DNA from: Sva-07 sp963828415
Lineage (GTDB): Bacteria; Actinomycetota; Acidimicrobiia; Acidimicrobiales; Ilumatobacteraceae
Direction: 5' to 3'
Length of the DNA: 64,000 nucleotides
Assembly: GCA_963828415.1 (NCBI GenBank)
Contig: CAWHEI010000003.1
Span: 186,001-250,000, forward strand
Below the pieces are notes generated by a model. It saw only the letters and a program-made list of their open reading frames with translations. It ran no database searches and had not been told where the DNA came from. Shown here piece by piece: positions 9,511 through 18,235 of the stretch (position 1 is the first letter of the stretch; each line of letters begins with the position of its first letter). A program made the translations under genes and the position numbers.

Positions 9511-9975
9511 CTAGAAGTGGGCTTCGAGTTCGGTGAGCTGGTCGACGCGCCGTGCGTGTCTGCCGCCTTCGAAGTCGGTGGTGAGAAACGTGGTGACGAT
9601 CTCTTCGGCGAGGCCCTCACCGACGACGCGGGCACCCATCGACAACACGTTGGCGTCGTTGTGTTCGCGAGCCATCCGGGCGGTGTACAAGCAGTTGCAG
9701 AGCGCAGCGCGCACACCGCGCACCTTGTTGGCAGCGAGTTGTTCACCCTGGCCGCTGCCGCCGAGCACGATGCCGACGTCGGCGTCGCCGTCGCGCACCG
9801 TGCGACCGACGCCGGCGCAGATCGCCGGGTAGTCGACCGATTCGGTCGAGTGAGTGCCCTGATCGTCGACCTGGTAGCCCTGCCCGAGCAGCATCGTCAC
9901 CAGGTGCTGCTTGAGGTCGTAGCCGGCGTGGTCGGAACCGATCGCGATCCGGCGTGCATCGGCGGCCACATCCAT
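9511..9975 (-). CDS. rpiB: Ribose-5-phosphate isomerase B
   Basis: Aldose-ketose isomerase between ribose 5-phosphate and ribulose 5-phosphate in the pentose-phosphate pathway. 154 residues from ATG 9975; a longer open frame upstream has no family similarity. The RpiB landmarks are visible: GSDHAGYDLK at the N-terminus, the catalytic cysteine in YPAICAGV, the phosphate-binding GGSGQGE (GTG/GSG loop) and the REHNDANVLSMGAR helix. rpiB-glyA next to prfA/prmC-type genes is a common bacterial order; here prfA and prmC are about 8 kb away. Confidence 0.95.
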   Translation of the reverse strand: MDVAADARRIAIGSDHAGYDLKQHLVTMLLGQGYQVDDQGTHSTESVDYPAICAGVGRTVRDGDADVGIVLGGSGQGEQLAANKVRGVRAALCNCLYTARMAREHNDANVLSMGARVVGEGLAEEIVTTFLTTDFEGGRHARRVDQLTELEAHF

Positions 9976-10049
9976 GTGGGCCGAGTGTAGGTCGTCACCG
10001 GCCGCGCGCCAGGTGTGAGCCGGCATCGGCCGCTGCGTAGGGTTCGGGC

Positions 10050-11573
10050 GTGACCAGCACCCCAGGACCGACGCATCGGCCGACACCACGTCAACCCGAC
10101 GACCGCACGGCGGTCATCATCGGCGTCGGTCAGTTCGTCAATCGGAGCGACTCGCTCGCCGATGCGCTCGAGCCGGTCGCGCTGATGGAGCAGGCGGTGC
10201 TCGCAGCGTCGACCGACGCCAAACTCGACGGGCCACCGGCGGCCGACGCCGTCCGAGTCGTCGGCCAGCTCTCGTGGCGGTACGGCAACACGACACGATT
10301 CCTCGCCGATCGACTGGGCCTCGAACCGGCGCGCCTCGACTACACGACGATGGGTGGCAACAGTCCACAGTCACTGGTCAACCAGACCGCCCTGCAGATC
10401 CAGTCCGGCGAGATCGACATCGCCATCCTGGCCGGGGGCGAAGCGACCAAGACCCGCCAGCGCGGTCGGGCGGCCGGTATCGAGTTCGACTGGCCGAAGT
10501 CCGATCCGGGCGACGAACCCACCATCGTCGGCGAGGACCTGCACATGGCGATGGACGCCGAAATCCAACGCGGGCTCGTCGCGCCAGTCCAGCACTATCC
10601 GATGTTCGAAACCGCGATCCGCTCTGCGTCGGGACGCACATTCGACGAGCACCAGGCCCATCTCGGCCGCTTGTACGCCGACCTGAGCGCAGTCGCGGCG
10701 AAGAATCCGCACGCCTGGATCCAGGAGGCGAAGACCGCCGACGAGATCGTCACCGTCACCGAACGCAATCGGATGATCGGGTTGCCGTATCCGAAGTTGC
10801 TGAACTCCAACAACGGTGTCGACATGGCCGCAGCGGTCATCATGTGCTCGGTCGCGGCCGCCCGACGTCTCGGTGTACCCGAGGATCGATGGGTGTTCCC
10901 GCACGCCGGCACCGACTGCCATGAGCACCAGTTCGTGTCGAACCGCGACACGTTCGCACGCACACCCGCGATCGAGATCGGCGGGCGCCGTGCACTCGAA
11001 TTGGCGGGTATCGGCATCGACGACGTGTCGGTGATCGACCTGTACTCGTGCTTCCCTGCTGCGGTGCAGCTCGGCGCCCAGTCGCTCGGCATCGATCTGG
11101 CGACCCGGCAGTGGTCACGAACCGGCGGCATGACCTTCGCCGGCGGACCGTGGAACAACTACGTGATGCACGCGATCGCCACGGTGGTCAACGACCTGCG
11201 GGAACGGCCCGGCGAGTACGGCTTGGTCTGGGCGAACGGCGGCTTCGTCACCAAGCATGCGTTCGGCGTCTACTCGACGGTTCCCGTCGCCGAGTTCCGC
11301 CACGACAAGCCCCAGTCGGAGATCGATGCGCTGCCGCGCCGCGAACTCGCCGCCCCCGCCGATGCTGTCGGCGCCGCAATCGTCGAGGCGTACACGGTGA
11401 TGTTCGATCGCGACGGGTCACCCGATCGATCGATCGCTGCCTGTCTCCTCGGCGACGGACGCCGAGCTTGGGGCACATCCGACGTCACCGAGGTGACTGC
11501 GGCAATGTCCGAGGGCGAATGGGTCGGTCGCTCGGTCGACCTCGACGCCGCGGGCGACATCCACCTCGTCTGA
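10050..11573 (+). CDS. Thiolase-superfamily protein (acetyl-CoA acetyltransferase-like)
   Basis: 507 residues, GTG start, divergent from rpiB. It belongs to the thiolase / SCP2-thiolase superfamily, whose members condense or cleave beta-ketoacyl-CoA. Supporting segments are VIIGVGQF, the GGWNNYV-type motif AGGPWNNYVMHAI, and GLVWANGGFVTKHAFGVYST near residue 400, which holds the family's His and Asn positions. The site where classical thiolases have the acyl-accepting cysteine (CxSG) reads TTMGGNSPQS here, so that cysteine is absent. A conserved-looking cysteine does occur in DLYSCFP. Actinobacterial genomes carry many such proteins near fatty-acid and sterol genes; the substrate is unknown. 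Confidence 0.82.
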   Translation: MTSTPGPTHRPTPRQPDDRTAVIIGVGQFVNRSDSLADALEPVALMEQAVLAASTDAKLDGPPAADAVRVVGQLSWRYGNTTRFLADRLGLEPARLDYTTMGGNSPQSLVNQTALQIQSGEIDIAILAGGEATKTRQRGRAAGIEFDWPKSDPGDEPTIVGEDLHMAMDAEIQRGLVAPVQHYPMFETAIRSASGRTFDEHQAHLGRLYADLSAVAAKNPHAWIQEAKTADEIVTVTERNRMIGLPYPKLLNSNNGVDMAAAVIMCSVAAARRLGVPEDRWVFPHAGTDCHEHQFVSNRDTFARTPAIEIGGRRALELAGIGIDDVSVIDLYSCFPAAVQLGAQSLGIDLATRQWSRTGGMTFAGGPWNNYVMHAIATVVNDLRERPGEYGLVWANGGFVTKHAFGVYSTVPVAEFRHDKPQSEIDALPRRELAAPADAVGAAIVEAYTVMFDRDGSPDRSIAACLLGDGRRAWGTSDVTEVTAAMSEGEWVGRSVDLDAAGDIHLV

Positions 11574-11577
11574 GGCG

Positions 11578-12390
11578 TCAACCGATGGCGTCGTTGCCGG
11601 CGAGCGTCCCCTGATCCGGACACTGCTCGGCGAGGTAGCGGAACGTCGCTGGCGCGTCGGCCTGGGTGATGAGACTCGGATCGGCAGCGATCGGCGGCAC
11701 GTTCGCCGAGAACGCGACGGTTGCCGCATCGACGGCGGGGTCGAGATCGGCGGGCACGACGACGACCAGTTCCGGATCGTCGACGCCAGCCTCCACGAGC
11801 GCCACGAGCCAGGCGTCACCGAGCAGTTCGATGTCGCCGGCGGTGACGCCAGCGGAACGGAGCGCATCGACAGCACGCTCGGCACGGCGGGCGAATGGCC
11901 CGATCAGTTCGTCGACGAAAACATCGCGCTCGTCGGCGATCGAACCGGGGAAGCCGTTGGCGATCGTCGTCACGGCAGCGACCACCGCACCGGCGGCGAT
12001 CACTTCGAGCCGGGCGCCGGCGAACGGATCGGATCCGGCGACCGAGGCAAGGGTCAGGGCCTGGAACGAGCCGGCGAACTCGCTCCATCCCCGACAGAAC
12101 GGATCGTCGCTGTCGATCCCCGGGACACCCTGTTCTGGCACCGTTGCGATCGGCTCGGCGATCGTCGTGGTCGCATCGACCTGCCCGGTCGAGGTGGTCG
12201 TGGCGGCGGTGGTTGCAGGCGCGGTGGTCGTGGCGAGCTCGGAGGCTGCGGTTGGCGCTGACGATCCACTCGCAACGCCACCGCTCTCGTCGTCGCCGGA
12301 GCTGCACCCCCCAGCGATCGACACCACCAGCACGATCGCGGCCGACGACCGAACCAACCCACTCCCCATCGATCCGCTGCAGAGCGCCAT
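11578..12390 (-). CDS. Putative lipoprotein, function unknown
   Basis: 270 residues from 12390, or about 263 from the internal ATG at 12369. The N-terminus is a lipoprotein signal: Arg-containing start, hydrophobic core SAAIVLVVSIAGG, lipobox cysteine in AGGCSSG. A Ser/Thr/Ala-rich low-complexity linker of about 60 residues follows, then an Ala/Val-rich helical domain with few aromatic residues. No known domain was recognised. It ends 4 bp from the thiolase-like gene (convergent), and its start faces the hairpin-repeat array. Probably a surface-exposed or periplasm-like anchored protein. Confidence 0.75.
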   Translation of the reverse strand: MALCSGSMGSGLVRSSAAIVLVVSIAGGCSSGDDESGGVASGSSAPTAASELATTTAPATTAATTTSTGQVDATTTIAEPIATVPEQGVPGIDSDDPFCRGWSEFAGSFQALTLASVAGSDPFAGARLEVIAAGAVVAAVTTIANGFPGSIADERDVFVDELIGPFARRAERAVDALRSAGVTAGDIELLGDAWLVALVEAGVDDPELVVVVPADLDPAVDAATVAFSANVPPIAADPSLITQADAPATFRYLAEQCPDQGTLAGNDAIG

Positions 12391-12414
12391 CGCCCCAGTG
12401 TGCCCGACCGCTCC

Positions 12415-12597
12415 GACCGGTTGAGCTCGCCCTCCGATGAGCCAACCGACCGCATACGGCGGTTTCGCTCATCGCGACCGGTTCAGCTCGCCCTCCGATG
12501 AGCCAACCAACCGCATACGGCGGTTTCGCTCATCGCGACCGGTTCAGCTCGCCCTCCGATGAGCCAACCGACCGCATACGGCGGTTTCGCTCATCGC
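12415..12597. repeat. Tandem array of three 61-bp units, each with a 40-nt hairpin (family A, locus 1)
   Basis: Three near-identical units at exact 61-bp spacing. Each contains a 40-nt inverted-repeat core at 12435-12474, 12496-12535 and 12557-12596. The outer arms are CGATGAGC and GCTCATCG with a nested stem ACCGC / GCGGT around CGTAT (on the minus strand). Units differ only at one or two bases. The array fills the divergent space between the lipoprotein gene and the nucleoside hydrolase gene. The same element in the opposite orientation forms a second three-unit array at 42168-42329. Confidence 0.95.
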
Positions 12598-12633
12598 TTC
12601 TCGGGGGACGGCCGGCGGTGACATGCTCGGGCA

Positions 12634-13578
12634 ATGACCTCGCCGTCCGTTCCCCGTGTGTTGCTCGACTGCGATCCGGGCCATGACGACGCCCTGGCGA
12701 TCGTGGCCGCCGCTCACTACGCCGACCTCGTCGGGATCACCACCGTCGCCGGAAACGCACCGCTCGATCGCACGACCCACAACGCGCTCGTCATGCGCGA
12801 CCTGCTCGGCCTCGACGTACCGGTGCACGCAGGCAGCCCTCGACCCCTGCTCGCCGAGCCGCACGCCGCCACCTTCGTCCACGGCCCGAGCGGACTCGAC
12901 GGCGCCGACCTACCCGCACCGACCACCCCACTCGACGGAACCGACGCCGTCGCGTTCATCATCGAGACCTGTCGCAGCATCGACGACGTCTGGCTCGTTC
13001 CGGTCGGCCCGCTGACCAACATCGCGCTCGCCCTGCGCGCTGCGCCCGACATCGCTGAGCGCGTCGCCGGCATCTCACTGATGGGTGGCGGCACGTTCGG
13101 CAACCGCACCGCGACCGCCGAGTTCAACGTGTGGGCCGACCCGGAGGCAGCGGCGATCGTGTTCGCCTACGGGGGCCCACTCGTGATGGCCGGCCTCGAC
13201 GTGACGCACCGGTTCCAAGCCACGCCGGAGCGAATCGCCGCGATCGATGAGGTGTCGGGGACGCTCGCTGCGGTGCTCAGCGACCTCCTGAGGTTCTTCA
13301 GCGAGAACTACCGGGTGCGTCACGATCCCGGATCGATGAGCGGCGCCGCCGTCCACGACCCGCTCGCCGTGTTCGCCGTGACACACCCAGACCTGTTCGG
13401 GCACGCCGCCCGCCATGTGGCGATCGAGACGAGGGGCGAACACACTCGCGGGATGACGGTGATCGACCAACGAGCGATCACCGCCCGCCCCACAGCGAAC
13501 TGTGATGTGCTCGCCTCGGTCGACGACGACGCCGTGTTCGACCTCCTCCTCGCTGCCGTTGCTCACTTGAGCCACTGA
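12634..13578 (+). CDS. Nucleoside hydrolase (inosine-uridine preferring family)
   Basis: Calcium-dependent N-ribohydrolase that splits nucleosides into base and ribose. 314 residues. The metal-binding N-terminal motif DCDPGHDDALAI is complete, as are NVWADPEAA and the C-terminal catalytic region AAVHDPLAV. The family is about 310-340 residues, so the gene is full length. The ATG at 12634 begins 37 bp after the hairpin-repeat array, so its promoter must lie within or between the repeats. A perfect 56-bp palindrome follows its stop codon by 4 bp. Substrate preference (purine or pyrimidine) cannot be told from the motifs. Confidence 0.94.
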   Translation: MTSPSVPRVLLDCDPGHDDALAIVAAAHYADLVGITTVAGNAPLDRTTHNALVMRDLLGLDVPVHAGSPRPLLAEPHAATFVHGPSGLDGADLPAPTTPLDGTDAVAFIIETCRSIDDVWLVPVGPLTNIALALRAAPDIAERVAGISLMGGGTFGNRTATAEFNVWADPEAAAIVFAYGGPLVMAGLDVTHRFQATPERIAAIDEVSGTLAAVLSDLLRFFSENYRVRHDPGSMSGAAVHDPLAVFAVTHPDLFGHAARHVAIETRGEHTRGMTVIDQRAITARPTANCDVLASVDDDAVFDLLLAAVAHLSH

Positions 13579-13582
13579 ATCC

Positions 13583-13638
13583 CTCGTTTGAGTTGCAGTT
13601 TCGGTGGACCGGTCCACCGAAACTGCAACTCAAACGAG
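13583..13638. repeat. Perfect 56-bp palindrome (family B element)
   Basis: A loop-free perfect inverted repeat centred between 13610 and 13611. The left arm begins CTCGTTTGAGTTGCAG and the right arm is its exact reverse complement. It starts 4 bp after the nucleoside hydrolase stop and ends 22 bp before the dehydrogenase start. It belongs to a family of about 50-bp palindromes seen also at 29815, 30401, 31775 and 31847, all just 3' of a stop codon. As RNA it would form a very stable hairpin, so a role in 3'-end formation or transcript protection is likely. Confidence 0.93.
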
Positions 13639-13660
13639 ATGGTCGGCGTACTGTCGGGCG

Positions 13661-14716
13661 ATGCGCGCAACGGTGATGTCCAACTGGGAACTACGTGTCG
13701 ATGACATCGACATGCCGACGGCCGGGCCCGGCCAGGTGCTCACCAAGGTCCTGTCGTGCGGGATCTGCGGCAGCGACCTCCACCTGTTGAAACATGGCGA
13801 GGAGTCGCGCCGGCTCTCCGACGAACTCGCCGCCGAGAATGCCGACGCTCGCTCGCCCGACGAACCGGCGGTCAACATGTTCGACCCGGCCGGTGACCTC
13901 GTGATGGGCCACGAGTTCTGCTGCGAGGTCGTCGAGACGGGCCCGGGGGTGACGAACCTCTCGGTCGGCGACGTCATCGTGTCGATGCCGATCGTCTTCG
14001 ATGCCTCCGGCATCCATCCGATCGGATTCTCGAACCTCTATCCAGGCGGCTACGCCGAGTACATGGCACTCAACGAACTGCTCGCCATCAAGGTGCCTGC
14101 CGGGCTCCCCCACGAGATGGCCGCCATGACCGAGCCGCTGGCAGTCGGGGTGCATGCCGTCGCCAAGTCGGGCATCGCTCCGGGTGATGCAGCGATCGTC
14201 ATCGGGCTCGGCCCGGTCGGCCTGGCCTGCATCGCAGCGATGAAGATGCTCGGCATCGGCCCGATCGTCGGCGCCGACTTCTCCCCCGCCCGCCGCGCGC
14301 TCGCCGAGCAACTCGGCTGCGACGAGGTCGTCGACCCGAACGAGGAGACGGCGATCCGCGCGTGGCGTCGCGTCGACGGCACCAAACCCCTCGTCGTGTT
14401 CGAGGCGGTGGGCGTCCCCGGGATGATCGAGCACACGATGCGGATGGCGCCGAAGAACAGCCGCATCCTGATCGTGGGCGCGTGCATGCAGGAAGACCAC
14501 GTCCACCCGATGCTCGGCATCAGCAAGGAGCTGTCGCTGCAGTTCGTGCTCGGCTACACGCCCGAGGAATTCGCCGGTTCGCTCGACGCGATCGCGACCG
14601 AACGTGTCGACCTGTCGCCGTTGCTCACCGGCACGGTCGGCATCGACGACATCCCTCGGGCGTTCAACGACCTCGCCAATCCCGAGGTGCACGCCAAGAT
14701 CCTCGTCCAGCCGTGA
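13661..14716 (+). CDS. Zinc-type medium-chain dehydrogenase
   Basis: NAD(P)-dependent alcohol/polyol-type dehydrogenase, 351 residues. The catalytic zinc site is recognisable in CGICGSDLH, MGHEFCCEV and the downstream Glu of TEPLAVGVHAV. The Rossmann nucleotide loop is GLGPVGLACIAAM. The segment after SDLH holds an insertion where many relatives have the four-cysteine structural zinc lobe, and only one of those cysteines is seen, so structural zinc is probably lacking. ATG 13661 is chosen because upstream in-frame sequence is the palindromic repeat. Substrate unknown; the S9 peptidase gene follows by 34 bp. Confidence 0.88.
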   Translation: MRATVMSNWELRVDDIDMPTAGPGQVLTKVLSCGICGSDLHLLKHGEESRRLSDELAAENADARSPDEPAVNMFDPAGDLVMGHEFCCEVVETGPGVTNLSVGDVIVSMPIVFDASGIHPIGFSNLYPGGYAEYMALNELLAIKVPAGLPHEMAAMTEPLAVGVHAVAKSGIAPGDAAIVIGLGPVGLACIAAMKMLGIGPIVGADFSPARRALAEQLGCDEVVDPNEETAIRAWRRVDGTKPLVVFEAVGVPGMIEHTMRMAPKNSRILIVGACMQEDHVHPMLGISKELSLQFVLGYTPEEFAGSLDAIATERVDLSPLLTGTVGIDDIPRAFNDLANPEVHAKILVQP

Positions 14717-14750
14717 CACCTCGGGTGCGCCGGTTTCCTACAGTGGGGTC

Positions 14751-16889
14751 GTGACCGACACCTTCCCCCGCCAACATGCGCGAACCCAACGCTTCACGCT
14801 CGGCGAACCGCGAAACGTCACGGTGTCGCCCGACGGGGAGCGGGTGGTGTTCCTGCGCAGCGCTGGTGGGAGCGACCCGGTGAACGCCCTGTGGGTGTTC
14901 GATGTCGAGTCGGGCACCGAGCGTCTGGTCGCCGACCCGCGGGCGCTGCTCGCCGACGACGCTGATGCGACTGCGGATCTGCCGGCGGCGGAGCGCGCCC
15001 GCCGGGAGCGGGCCCGTGAAGGCGCAGGCGGGATCACGTCGTACGCCACCGATCGCAACGCCACCGTGGTGGCGTTCGCGCTGGCCGGCCGATTGTTCGC
15101 CGGTGGATTGCTGTCTGGTCAGGCTCGGGAACTGGCCGTGGTCGGGCCCGTGTTCGATCCACGACCGGACCCGACGGCTCGACGCGTCGCCTATGTCAGC
15201 GGGTCGAGTCTTCGCATCGGCGAGCTCGACGGCACGTCTCGCGCGCTGGCCGGTGACGACGGGTCGGAACCCGACACGGTCTCGTGGGGCAGCGCCGACT
15301 TCATCGCGGCGGAAGAGATGGGACGGTTCCGTGGCTACTGGTGGAGTCCCGACGGGAGGACGATCGCTGCATGCCGCGTCGATGACCGCACCGTCGGCCA
15401 GTGGGTGATCGCCGATCCGGCCCATCCCGAACAACCGGCGCGCACCATCCGCTATCCCGCAGCCGGATCTGCCAATCCCGACGTGACGCTGCACCTGCTG
15501 GGCCTGGACGGCTCGAGAACGACTGTCGACTGGGACCGCGACTTCTTTCCGTACCTGGCTGCGGTCGCGTGGACCGAGACCGGCTTGACGCTGCTCGTGC
15601 AGGCACGCGACCAGCAGGGCACCATGGTGCTCGAGGTCGACACCACCGAGGCCCCGACTCGAGGCGAGACCACCGTGTTGTCGCACGACTACGACGATGC
15701 CTGGGTCGAACTCGTACCGGGCACCCCGGCCCGACTCGCCGACGGACGCCTGGTGACGACCGCGGACCGCGACGGCGCCCGTCGGCTGCTCGTCGGAGAC
15801 GAACCGGTCACCCCGGCGGAGCTCCAGGTGCGCTCGATCGTGTCCACGGGCGGGGGTGAATCGACACCGTCGATCACGTTCTGCGCCAACCCGATCGACG
15901 ACGCCACCCAACTCCACGTCTGGCGGTGGACCGACGACGATCTGCAGGCGATCACCACCGATCCCGGCATCCACGGCGCAGCGGCGGGCGGCGACACCAT
16001 CGTCCTGCGTTCGGCAACGCTCGATCGGCCGGGCACGGCGACCGTCGTCCACGAGCCGAACGGTGATCACGAGATCGCATCATTCGCCGAGACACCCCTG
16101 CTCGAGCCGAACGTGCAGTTGCTCACCGTCGGAGAGCGCGACCTGGCGGTTGCCGTGCTGCTCCCCCGCGAGTTCGACCCCGACGGGCACCCACTCCCCG
16201 TGCTGCTCGATCCGTACGGCGGGCCTCACGCACTTCGCGTCACGCAGGCGCACAATGCGTACCTGACGTCGCAGTGGTTCGCCGACCAGGGTTTCGCCGT
16301 CATCGTCGCCGATGGTCGAGGCACGCCGGGACGTGGCAGCGAGTGGGAGCGCGCGGTGCGCGGCGACCTCGCCGGCCCCACGCTCGACGACCAGGTCGAT
16401 GCACTCCACGCAGTCTCCGAACAGATCGCCGGACTCGACCTCGAACGGGTGGCGATTCGTGGATGGAGCTTCGGCGGCTACCTTGCGGCGCTCGCCGTGC
16501 TGCGCCGACCCGATGTGTTCCACGCCGCCATCGCCGGCGCGCCGGTGACCGAGTGGCGCCTGTACGACACCCACTACACCGAGCGATACCTGGGCGACCC
16601 GGCGAGCATGGGCGACCAGTACGACGCCAACTCGTTGCTGCCGCTCGCCGGCGACCTGACGCGGCCGCTGCTGTTGATCCACGGGCTCGCGGACGACAAC
16701 GTCGTCGCGGCCCACACCTTGCAGCTGTCGGCGGCACTGCTCGCGGCCGGACGACCACACGAGGTCCTCCCGCTCGCCGGCGTCACGCACATGACACCGC
16801 AAGAGGAAGTCGCAGAGAACCTGCTCTTGCACCAACTCGACTTCCTCCGCCGATCCCTGACCCCCACCACCTCGAAGGACCCCACGTGA
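14751..16889 (+). CDS. S9 prolyl oligopeptidase family, dipeptidyl-peptidase IV-like
   Basis: Serine peptidase, 712 residues from GTG 14751. An N-terminal beta-propeller (DPP_IV-like region, with SPDGE and WSPDGR repeats) is followed by an alpha/beta hydrolase domain from about residue 470. The catalytic Ser is in GWSFGGY, the Asp in HGLADDNV and the His in VTHMT. The EE pair in FIAAEEMGRFRGYWW matches the double glutamate that DPP IV uses to bind the free N-terminus of its peptide substrate, so removal of N-terminal dipeptides is likely. No signal peptide was seen, so it is probably cytoplasmic. Its stop overlaps the GTG of the next gene by 4 bp. Confidence 0.92.
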   Translation: MTDTFPRQHARTQRFTLGEPRNVTVSPDGERVVFLRSAGGSDPVNALWVFDVESGTERLVADPRALLADDADATADLPAAERARRERAREGAGGITSYATDRNATVVAFALAGRLFAGGLLSGQARELAVVGPVFDPRPDPTARRVAYVSGSSLRIGELDGTSRALAGDDGSEPDTVSWGSADFIAAEEMGRFRGYWWSPDGRTIAACRVDDRTVGQWVIADPAHPEQPARTIRYPAAGSANPDVTLHLLGLDGSRTTVDWDRDFFPYLAAVAWTETGLTLLVQARDQQGTMVLEVDTTEAPTRGETTVLSHDYDDAWVELVPGTPARLADGRLVTTADRDGARRLLVGDEPVTPAELQVRSIVSTGGGESTPSITFCANPIDDATQLHVWRWTDDDLQAITTDPGIHGAAAGGDTIVLRSATLDRPGTATVVHEPNGDHEIASFAETPLLEPNVQLLTVGERDLAVAVLLPREFDPDGHPLPVLLDPYGGPHALRVTQAHNAYLTSQWFADQGFAVIVADGRGTPGRGSEWERAVRGDLAGPTLDDQVDALHAVSEQIAGLDLERVAIRGWSFGGYLAALAVLRRPDVFHAAIAGAPVTEWRLYDTHYTERYLGDPASMGDQYDANSLLPLAGDLTRPLLLIHGLADDNVVAAHTLQLSAALLAAGRPHEVLPLAGVTHMTPQEEVAENLLLHQLDFLRRSLTPTTSKDPT

Positions 16890-17282
16890 GCCGACGTCTC
16901 GAAGACCTCTACCGCGGCGTTGCCGTGCACGCCACCGCCGACCTCGAACACCAAGCAGCGCTCGAACTGCTCGCACTGGTGATGCTGGCTGATGACAACA
17001 TCAGCGACGAGGAGATCGAGCTGCTGCCGCGAGATCAGTAACGACTGGCGCGACGAGGGAGCGGCCTTCGAGCAGTACATCCGTCCCGCCATCGAGGAGG
17101 CCCGCCACGCCATCGAACGTGACGAGGTGTCATCGTTCCTGGATGCGATCGACGCCCGCATCAGCAGCCGAGTGTTGCGTTCGGCGCTGTTCTCCGCCGC
17201 CCGCGACGTGGCCGACGTCGACCAGGGCGTCACCCCGCAGGAGGGCACGATCCTCGCCGAGGTCGCCGTCCGCTTCAGCTGA
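16886..17282 (+). CDS. TerB-like protein, split by an apparent +1 frameshift
   Basis: The frame starting at GTG 16886 (overlapping the peptidase stop) gives the first half, ending EEIELLPRDQ and a stop at 17041. The frame one base on continues REISNDWRDEGAAFEQYIRP to 17282. Removing one C in the run at 17027-17028 joins them into about 131 residues with acidic helices (LADDNISDEEIELL and DVADVDQGVTPQEGTILAEVAVRF), as in the TerB superfamily (tellurite-resistance-associated, metal-binding helical domain). The joined protein is coherent, so this is either a sequence error, a recent inactivation, or less likely a programmed shift. Confidence 0.65.
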
Positions 17283-17326
17283 AGTTCCCCGCGTAGTTCC
17301 CCGCGCCCAGGTCTCCGGGAACAAGC

Positions 17327-17360
17327 CTGGTTCCCCGGGACCCGGGCTCCGGGAACCACG
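17327..17360. repeat. 34-bp palindromic element (family C, intergenic copy)
   Basis: GC-rich imperfect inverted repeat with arms GGTTCCC and GGGAACC, 2 bp after the prmC stop and between it and the convergent TerB-like gene. A degenerate half copy (GTCTCCGGGAACAAG) precedes it. An ungapped match of 28 of 34 bases occurs twice inside the amylase gene at 61625-61658 and 61661-61694. In this position it could act as a bidirectional terminator. Confidence 0.85.
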
Positions 17361-17362
17361 CG

Positions 17363-18235
17363 TCACGTCGACCGGCGGGCGACGGCGATTCGGTCGCGGT
17401 CGCTGAGGTCCTTGCGGATCTCGATGTCGACCAGCGCCGCTCCGCGCAGGATGTCGTCGACCGCTGGTCCCTGATCGGCGCCGATCTCGAGCACGAGCAC
17501 GCCACCGGGGCGCAGCCGCTCGGGAGCACCGACGGCCAGCACCCGGATGTCGTCGAGGCCGTCGTGGCCGGCGAACAGGGCGTCGGGCGGCTCCCAGGCA
17601 CCGACGTCCGGTTCGAGATCGGGTGATCCAACCGCCACGTACGGCGGGTTCGACACGATGACGTCGAACTCCGTGCCGTCGGGCAACGCGTCGAACCACG
17701 ACCCGTGGGCGATCCGAACGTTCGCCGCCGCGGGCCCGATGCCGGCAAGATTGGCCCGTGCGACATCGATCGCATCGGCGCTCGCATCGGTGATCCAGAC
17801 CTCGGTACCGAGCCGAGGTAGCTCGTAGGCCATCGACAGCCCGATCGCTCCCGAGCCGGTCCCGAGATCCGCCACCACGCGCGTCGGGCCACACTGTGAG
17901 GCCAGCTCGATCGCGACCTCTGCGACGAGTTCGGTTTCGGGGCGCGGAATCAACACGCGACGATCGACGCTGAGCGTGATGTGGCGGAAGCTCCACTCCC
18001 CCAGCACGTACTGCAGCGGTTCACCAGTTCGGTAACGCGCCACCATCGAATCGAGGTGGGAGACCATCCGAATCGTCGCCGCCTCGTCGAGCCGACGCAG
18101 GAACTCGTCGCCGTCCACACTGGCCGACGCCACCTCGCACAACCACCGAGCTCGGGTCCGGTCGTTGACGACGTCGGTGGTCTCGGCCAGCAGCTCCCTC
18201 CACGTGACCGTGTCATCGGTGCGGGTGGAGGTCAT
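17363..18235 (-). CDS. prmC: Peptide chain release factor N5-glutamine methyltransferase
   Basis: Methylates the glutamine of the GGQ motif in release factors RF1 and RF2 with S-adenosylmethionine. 290 residues. An N-terminal helical domain carries the GEPLQYVLGEWSFRH signature and is followed by a Rossmann methyltransferase fold: SAM loop VADLGTGSGAIGLSMA and the catalytic VSNPPYV. The gene overlaps its substrate's gene prfA by 4 bp, the usual arrangement. C-terminal residues are intact. Confidence 0.96.
   Translation of the reverse strand: MTSTRTDDTVTWRELLAETTDVVNDRTRARWLCEVASASVDGDEFLRRLDEAATIRMVSHLDSMVARYRTGEPLQYVLGEWSFRHITLSVDRRVLIPRPETELVAEVAIELASQCGPTRVVADLGTGSGAIGLSMAYELPRLGTEVWITDASADAIDVARANLAGIGPAAANVRIAHGSWFDALPDGTEFDVIVSNPPYVAVGSPDLEPDVGAWEPPDALFAGHDGLDDIRVLAVGAPERLRPGGVLVLEIGADQGPAVDDILRGAALVDIEIRKDLSDRDRIAVARRST

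Noticed and set aside
12415..12597. CRISPR array
   Set aside because: The spacers between repeats are the same in each unit and there are only three units; no cas gene is near. It is a tandem repeat.
17284..17362. Insertion-sequence end or transposon remnant
   Set aside because: GC-rich palindromes but no transposase fragment or target duplication; it fits the family C repeat better.
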